From assembly GCA_910592205.1 (NCBI GenBank), contig CAJVPJ010001198.1, positions 1 to 11,510 on the forward strand: a stretch of DNA of 11,510 bases. Reading direction: 5' to 3'. A model generated the notes under the pieces. That model was not told the origin of the DNA and did not search any database. It saw only the letters and a program-made list of their open reading frames with translations. The DNA is from Paraglomus occultum. Lineage: Eukaryota > Glomeromycota > Glomeromycetes > Paraglomerales > Paraglomeraceae. Position 1 is the stretch's first letter; each line of letters opens with the position of its first letter. The position numbers and the translations under genes were made by a program. Shown here in pieces: positions 7,701 to 11,510 of the stretch.

Positions 7701-8226
7701 TAAATTCAGATATCGAACTAGATACCATGGATGCATAGTAATTTACTTTCCGAGACGATAATTTTGTAAGTTGATTATTTTTCTCTCTATCGTATTAATG
7801 ATTTTGGATAAAGACATACGTAATATCCATATAAACTGATTACCGTATTCTGATCCCAAGATTCGTAATGAGTTTGTCGTTGATGTGTAAGAATGTGATG
7901 CTCATATTTTTGTCACATAGAAGCGGTCTATAAACTAAGTTGACTTTTAAGTCGTATTATAATACCCTCTAAGCCCGGGTGGTGAACGTTAAGCAGTCTA
8001 TTGGTTATTTTTTCGGGGTTTATGTGGCGTTGCATTGTCAGTAAGCAACAAAATATGATTATTAGCACGTCTCACGACAGTATTTAAGCGCTTGCGATAA
8101 ATCCAAATATTGACCCGCATTGTTCAAATCTAAGCATTCGAGTCATATCCTACTCAGAAGAATTTTCTGTTAAAAATAAACATCAGTAGTTAGTGTGACT
8201 ACGTACAAAGGCCGATTGATTGGTGC
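7145..8226 (+). repeat. Segmental duplication, copy 2 (P3 plus downstream DNA)
   Basis: Matches 2385-4141 in the same orientation, as described for copy 1, but is about 650 bp shorter. One junction is clear: GGATGCATAGTAATTT at 7731 runs straight into ACTTTCCGAGA, while copy 1 has about 180 bp between these two points. Both junction sides in copy 1 end in ATTT (AGTAATTT and GCTATTT), consistent with a deletion by short homology. Confidence 0.72.
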
Positions 8227-8791
8227 CAATATTGTTTATTCTCTTCAATCGATGCATAAACGAAATTTTTTGCGCCATTATAATTATAATAGTGTTGTTA
8301 TATTTTATACTATATCTTATCGTCTTAGAACTCCATCATTATTTGTCATTTTGTAAAATTATCCACTCCCGGTGAGGGGTGATATCGTCCGTCGCAGCAA
8401 TCTTTATTAACAACAATCGGATGTTATTTCAATAAGAGAGAGACGAAAAATGAAGAATAAAAGTGTTTTCGATGTCATAATGTTTTAAAAAAACGAAACA
8501 AACTATCTTTTTATTATTATGGATATGTATACAATCTCATCCAGACATCTTCCATAAGACGATTGAAAAGAAAATACTCTAACTACATTTATTCATAGTA
8601 CTGGGACAGCGCTGCTCCCCGCCACGCCCATCGTATTTTTTCGTATAAGTGTGAATATTATTTCTACACCCAAGTGTACCTAAATGCAAACAATAGCGTA
8701 TAAAAAGTATCACATTCTATAATAAAATAATCCAAATTTTACTAAAAACCAAAAATCCAATATATATAAAAAATAAAGGTTACACAAAAAG
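8227..8791. other. 3' flank of gene C; no further gene seen
   Basis: AT-rich DNA that from about 8380 resembles the 3' flank of gene A (960-1228), including the 22-bp element at 8402-8423 and the TACACCCAAG region near 8665. A GC-rich patch lies at 8608-8632. I see no other gene. Confidence 0.5.
8402..8423 (-). terminator. Conserved 3' element of gene C with AATAAA
   Basis: The minus strand ends GTTGTTAATAAAG here, matching 981-1002 beyond gene A at 19 of 22 positions. It lies about 370 bp after the stop of C. The contained AATAAA suggests a poly(A) signal, but the distance from the stop is long and the element could have another role. Confidence 0.42.
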
Positions 8792-9361
8792 TTACATGTA
8801 TGTTCTTTCCACCATTCCACATGATTGAAGGATAGATAGCAGTTGTTCCAGGTTAACATTTGCCTTCATAATAATTACTATGCATCCATGACTCGTAGCG
8901 TTTGTCATCACGTTTGCGTTGTTGAAAAAATTAGGAGTAGATGGTGTGCGACTTGACGTTTGTGGGATGGAGGGTTTATTATAATAGTTCATGTCATTAA
9001 CCGCTGGAAAAACTGAATAGTTAACTCGCTCATCGTTATTTTCAACGTATCTGTAAGACGTGGTAGTATTCATCGGTTCGTTTCCATTCCCCGTGTAATT
9101 GTGGATACAGTCAAGAGAGTTAATATTAGGAGAAAAGATGGCTTGACTAGGAGGATGGTAAGACGTTCCACCGGGAGGTCGATAGCAGTAATTGTCATTG
9201 GAGTCCATACTGTCCACGTTCAAATAACCCGAGTCCATAACGGTTGTTTGATTTAATGGAAGAATGTTTATATAACGCGAGTCTATATTATGCATCTGTT
9301 CGGATGGACTGCTGTATGTATAGCTTTCGTGACTTGCTTGGTTATTGAAACCGGCAGACAT
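8792..9361 (-). CDS. Gene C: N/Y/S-rich family protein, A/C type
   Basis: Function unknown. The open frame continues upstream to an ATG at 9454, but I choose the ATG at 9361 (MSAGFNNQ): it aligns with MAGFNNES of gene A, gives 189 aa like gene B, and the TATA box at 9399-9406 lies between the two candidates. Residues 1-150 are rich in Asn, Ser, Tyr, Thr and Pro (HESYTYSSPSEQ, YCYRPPGGTSYHPPSQ, GNEPMNTTTSYRYVENNDER). The C-terminal segment at about 155-189 (NATSHGCIVIIMKANVNLEQ onward, ending CGMVERTYM) is the best-preserved part of the family, shared with A at 17 and B at 19 of 35 positions. It has a hydrophobic strand, an amphipathic helix and a short second strand. No signal peptide, membrane segment or intron is evident. 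Its 3' flank is related to that of A. Confidence 0.8.
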   Translation of the reverse strand: MSAGFNNQASHESYTYSSPSEQMHNIDSRYINILPLNQTTVMDSGYLNVDSMDSNDNYCYRPPGGTSYHPPSQAIFSPNINSLDCIHNYTGNGNEPMNTTTSYRYVENNDERVNYSVFPAVNDMNYYNKPSIPQTSSRTPSTPNFFNNANVMTNATSHGCIVIIMKANVNLEQLLSILQSCGMVERTYM

Positions 9362-9398
9362 AGTGTGAATATGATGCAACTTAAGTACGTGTGTCTTG

Positions 9399-9406
9399 TT
9401 TATATA
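9399..9406 (-). promoter_or_regulatory. TATA box of gene C
   Basis: The minus strand reads GCATATATAAACAAG about 40 bp before the ATG at 9361. It lies downstream of the alternative ATG at 9454, so a transcript started from it would use the later start. Confidence 0.5.
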
Positions 9407-9474
9407 TGCAAAGGCCTTGTGTGACATCCAGAGAAGCGTCCTATAGATACACATAGTGTTTAATTTATTTTGGT

Positions 9475-9493
9475 CGAGATTGACGAAATCTCG
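9475..9493. repeat. Short perfect hairpin
   Basis: CGAGATT and AATCTCG form a 7-bp perfect stem around the loop GACGA. It overlaps the left edge of the foldback element at 9490-9643. No T run follows, and in a fungal genome it is not a terminator in the bacterial sense. Confidence 0.55.
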
Positions 9494-9643
9494 TGTGTCC
9501 TATTATATGGAGGGCATGTCTAAAGCGGAGCAGATCCCTCGCAATTCCATTGGTCAAATTTGTATGGCAGCCAATAAAACTGCAAATACAGGATCACGTT
9601 CTGCTCCGCTTTAGCCTTTCCCTATATGGAATTGTCACACGAG
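9490..9643. mobile_element. Foldback element with inverted arms of about 44 bp (MITE-like)
   Basis: The left arm 9490-9533 starts CTCGTGTG and ends TAAAGCGGAGCAG. The right arm 9601-9643 is its inverse, from CTGCTCCGCTTTA to CACACGAG. The inner 13 and outer 8 bases pair perfectly; the middle (TATATGG against CCATATA) pairs with a few mismatches and gaps. A loop of about 67 bp has further short pairings (GATCC/GGATC, ATTGG/CCAAT). There is no coding capacity. A small non-autonomous inverted-repeat transposon is the likeliest reading; a structured RNA is the alternative. No clear target-site duplication is seen. Confidence 0.55.
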
Positions 9644-9936
9644 TTTTGGGCCAGATTAGTTATTAGTCTCATATCGATATTGCCTACCACTAATTCTTTC
9701 TTCCCATGACTTTAATGTGTCAGACAATAACCATGTCAGGTGAGTCGGCATTAATAAGCATAGGTTGTGGGTAGTTGTATGATGTGTATGTTGTTGGATA
9801 AAACCAAAAAAAGGAGAGAGAAAGAGATAGACAGACGAAAAATGGCAAAGATAGATGGAAGGTGGGAGCAAAAAAACACTGAGAATGTAAGGAGATAAAA
9901 GAACTGCGCATATACTGACACGTGACAGAATTATTC
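9644..9936. other. Non-coding, purine-rich spacer before the bZIP relic
   Basis: Contains a GA-rich tract at about 9811-9840 (GGAGAGAGAAAGAGATAGAC). Open frames on the minus strand here are only the pyrimidine-rich complement of this tract. It may include the former promoter of the bZIP gene. Nothing else recognised. Confidence 0.5.
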
Positions 9937-10278
9937 ATGCTTCGTCGTCAACCAAACCACCACAAACTCACCTCAACTTTAACCTCAACCACCAACTTTT
10001 TCACCTACTATCCATACTATATTCATTTCCTGCAAGCCGATCTTGCCGCTGAACTATTGGCAGAAACGTCGTCGTGACGCTAGTGTTTCGGCTAGGTTCC
10101 GTGATCGCCGGTTGCAAAGAGAAAACGTAATGCAGGAAAAATGTCAGTTCTTGAAATGATATTCAAAAATTGGAAAGTCAGAAAGATCAATGAATTAGAA
10201 AAGAAGTTGGGAAACGCAAACGAGGAAAGCTAATCGAACTTGGAGAAAATTGAAATTAAAGAGTTGGAGTGCAGGTAA
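9937..10278 (+). pseudogene. Decayed bZIP transcription factor gene
   Basis: bZIP proteins bind DNA as dimers through a basic region followed by a leucine zipper. Here the parts are spread over three frames. From ATG 9937 a frame reads to QADLAAELLAE and stops at 10077. The next frame has the basic region KRRRDASVSARFRDRRLQRE (10064-10123), then QEKCQFLK and a stop at 10157. A third frame gives NDIQKLESQKDQ (10155-10190). The first frame returns with INELEKKLGNANEES, a stop at 10231, then NLEKIEIKELECR. The fungal-type basic region (SARFR) is clear, but the near-invariant Asn of the NxxSA motif is Asp (GAC for AAC). Three frame changes and at least one internal stop mark it as a relic. Upstream Asn/Tyr-containing sequence (TNFFTYYPYYIHF) may be its N-terminal part. 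Sequencing error is unlikely to explain all breaks. Confidence 0.75.
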
Positions 10279-11143
10279 ATAGTATTAGGATAATTAAAAT
10301 CCCTGAAGAGGAAAGTGAATGTGCGAGTGAGAGAGAGAGAGAGAGTGTGTGTGTGTGTGTGAGGGAGGGAAGGATGTACTTGTTTGGAGTGGTGAGTGCG
10401 AATGTGTGAGTGCTGATGGGTGAAAACGAGAGAAGGTTCTGCGATTTGAACGATCGTTGATTGACTGCAATAGATAGGTAAAACGTTACCTCTTTCTCGC
10501 TACTCACATTAATTCATGTGATACCCATTTACTTTCACTTATTCACCAACTTCATCTTGCACGAACGCCATTTCCTTCCTTCCATTACCTTTTCTTCAAC
10601 GTCTCTACCCTCTCCCTCTTCACTTACATCGATCCTGTTTTGCATTTATCAGATTCTTTATCAACCAGATCCTTCGGAAGACACGCAATCCCGCTCCATC
10701 ACCGATCACTATGTCAACAATGAAACTGACAGAAAGGATGACTTCGATCGGTCTTCCAGGCAATTCTAATCGCCTAACTCACCAGATGAAGACGGCCTAT
10801 CGAATTCGGGGACGACGCTAAGTGTAGATGGGAAGACTGCCAACTGACTGATGTCAGAACTTTATTATATATCTTACTTAGCAGTCATATCATTTCGTCG
10901 ACGTGTCGTTTCACCGATAATTATCTCATCGACAGTTATTTTGAATAGTGGTGGTTTCCGCTAGTAGTTACTTTACCAATTTGGCAAAACTGTGGTTGAT
11001 AGACTAAACGCTTCCACAAATTGCTCCATGCACAGTCTCTTAACTTTATCTGAATGTGCAATTGACAATCGCTATATGCATACAATAACTCATCATTAAA
11101 TTATATTTACCTTACCAAATGTTCAAGCCAAGACCATTAGTCA
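10279..11143. other. Stretch without a supported gene
   Basis: Holds the microsatellite at 10329-10361 and, at 10518-10769, an open plus-strand frame. Its start is not ATG and its first half is the pyrimidine-rich translation of low-complexity DNA. Its last 35 codons (QPDPSEDTQSRSITDHYV onward) are hydrophilic, follow a TTTATCAG that could be a splice acceptor, and could be a tail exon of the decayed bZIP gene, but nothing proves it. The rest shows no feature I recognise. Confidence 0.45.
10329..10361. repeat. Compound (GA)n(GT)n microsatellite
   Basis: About eight GA units followed directly by about eight GT units, then GAGGGAGGGA. The minus-strand open frame across it is an artefact of the repeat. 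Confidence 0.95.
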
Positions 11144-11312
11144 TACAGTATGAAGGCGGGAATATAGAACTTCCGTACTGTACCTTTTCAAATTCTGTAC
11201 TGTACTATTTAATGAAGCTATACTAAATAAAATATGACATACCTATATAAGTGCTGTACTGCTGCATCTGGCCCCCTGTACTATTATCATTTGGTACTGG
11301 TACGGTATGTCT
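11144..11312. repeat. Cluster of TACTGTA/TACAGTA words
   Basis: TACAGTA at 11144 pairs with TACTGTA at 11176 as part of an imperfect inverted repeat (TACAGTATGAAG against CTTCCGTACTGTA). Further related words follow: CTGTACTGTACTA at 11195, GCTGTACTGCTG near 11253, CTGTACTA near 11276 and GGTACTGGTACGGTA near 11293. The density is far above the rest of the window. It may be a degraded short repeat or a group of protein-binding sites; I cannot tell which. Confidence 0.5.
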
Positions 11313-11510
11313 ATTATTTCCTCAAATGAGAAAATTCTTAATTGCGCGCTTTCCACTCCCACACACACGACTCTTTTTCCCTAAATACTAAAATGGATGC
11401 TAATCCCAACACTACACAACCGCCTTAGAGGTAAGGTTCTTATAACTATTGGATAGAGACAGCCTTTTCTTTAACTGGGTGTAGCATATTAATATCTTAA
11501 CTGTTAATAA
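11313..11510. other. Right end of window, nothing recognised
   Basis: AT-rich sequence with no open frame of note, no similarity to the gene family and no recognised RNA gene. Confidence 0.5.

Noticed and set aside
9362-9454. N-terminal extension of gene C from the ATG at 9454 (MCIYRTLLW...)
   Set aside because: The extension has no match in A or B, and the TATA box lies inside it; the ATG at 9361 aligns with the start of A.
9656-9938. Two overlapping minus-strand open frames rich in Phe, Leu and Ser
   Set aside because: Complement of a purine-rich tract; no sign of coding bias or homology.
10256-10507. Open frame on the minus strand rich in Leu, Ser, Thr and His
   Set aside because: Product of translating the GA/GT microsatellite.
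1-11510. tRNA or rRNA genes
   Set aside because: No cloverleaf box A/box B combination or rRNA-like conserved stretch was seen by eye on either strand.

Overview
The window reads as AT-rich nuclear DNA from a fungus, most plausibly an early-diverging (Mucoromycota-like) one. The reasons are short intron-poor genes with TATA boxes 40-80 bp upstream, one well-formed spliceosomal intron candidate (GTAAAT donor, CTAAC branch site, TTTTTAG acceptor), AATAAA-type 3' signals, simple-sequence repeats, and a decayed bZIP regulator of fungal type (SARFR basic region). Nothing looks bacterial or viral. The lineage is inference; no ribosomal or housekeeping gene is present to settle it.

The main content is a cluster of one unrecognised gene family. 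Three copies are intact, all on the minus strand: 1229-1777 (A, 182 aa), 5415-5984 (B, 189 aa) and 8792-9361 (C, 189 aa). Each has a long Asn/Ser/Thr/Tyr/Pro-rich N-terminal part, a middle motif of the form Y-x-YVENN, and a conserved C-terminal segment of about 35 residues predicted as strand-helix-strand. Three longer relics lie on the plus strand, each facing an intact copy: 208-510 (P1), 2385-2861 (P2) and 7145-7700 (P3). Two further fragments carry only the C-terminal tail: 2883-2966 (plus) and about 5330-5383 (minus). The family falls into a B type (B, P2, P3, much of P1) and an A/C type (A, C, the 2883 fragment).

Duplication involved more than the genes. P2 and its downstream DNA (2385-4141) match P3 and its downstream DNA (7145-8226) in patches, including non-coding blocks. 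The 3' flanks of A and C are also related and share a 22-bp element carrying AATAAA.

Other content: a candidate two-exon Cys/His-rich gene on the minus strand (6445-7018); a foldback element of about 154 bp upstream of gene C (9490-9643); a bZIP gene relic scattered over three frames (9937-10278); a compound GA/GT microsatellite; a 28-bp tandem repeat; and a GTACTGTAC-rich tail near the right end. No function can be given for the family. The layout suggests birth and death of a fast-evolving lineage-specific family rather than an operon-like pathway.
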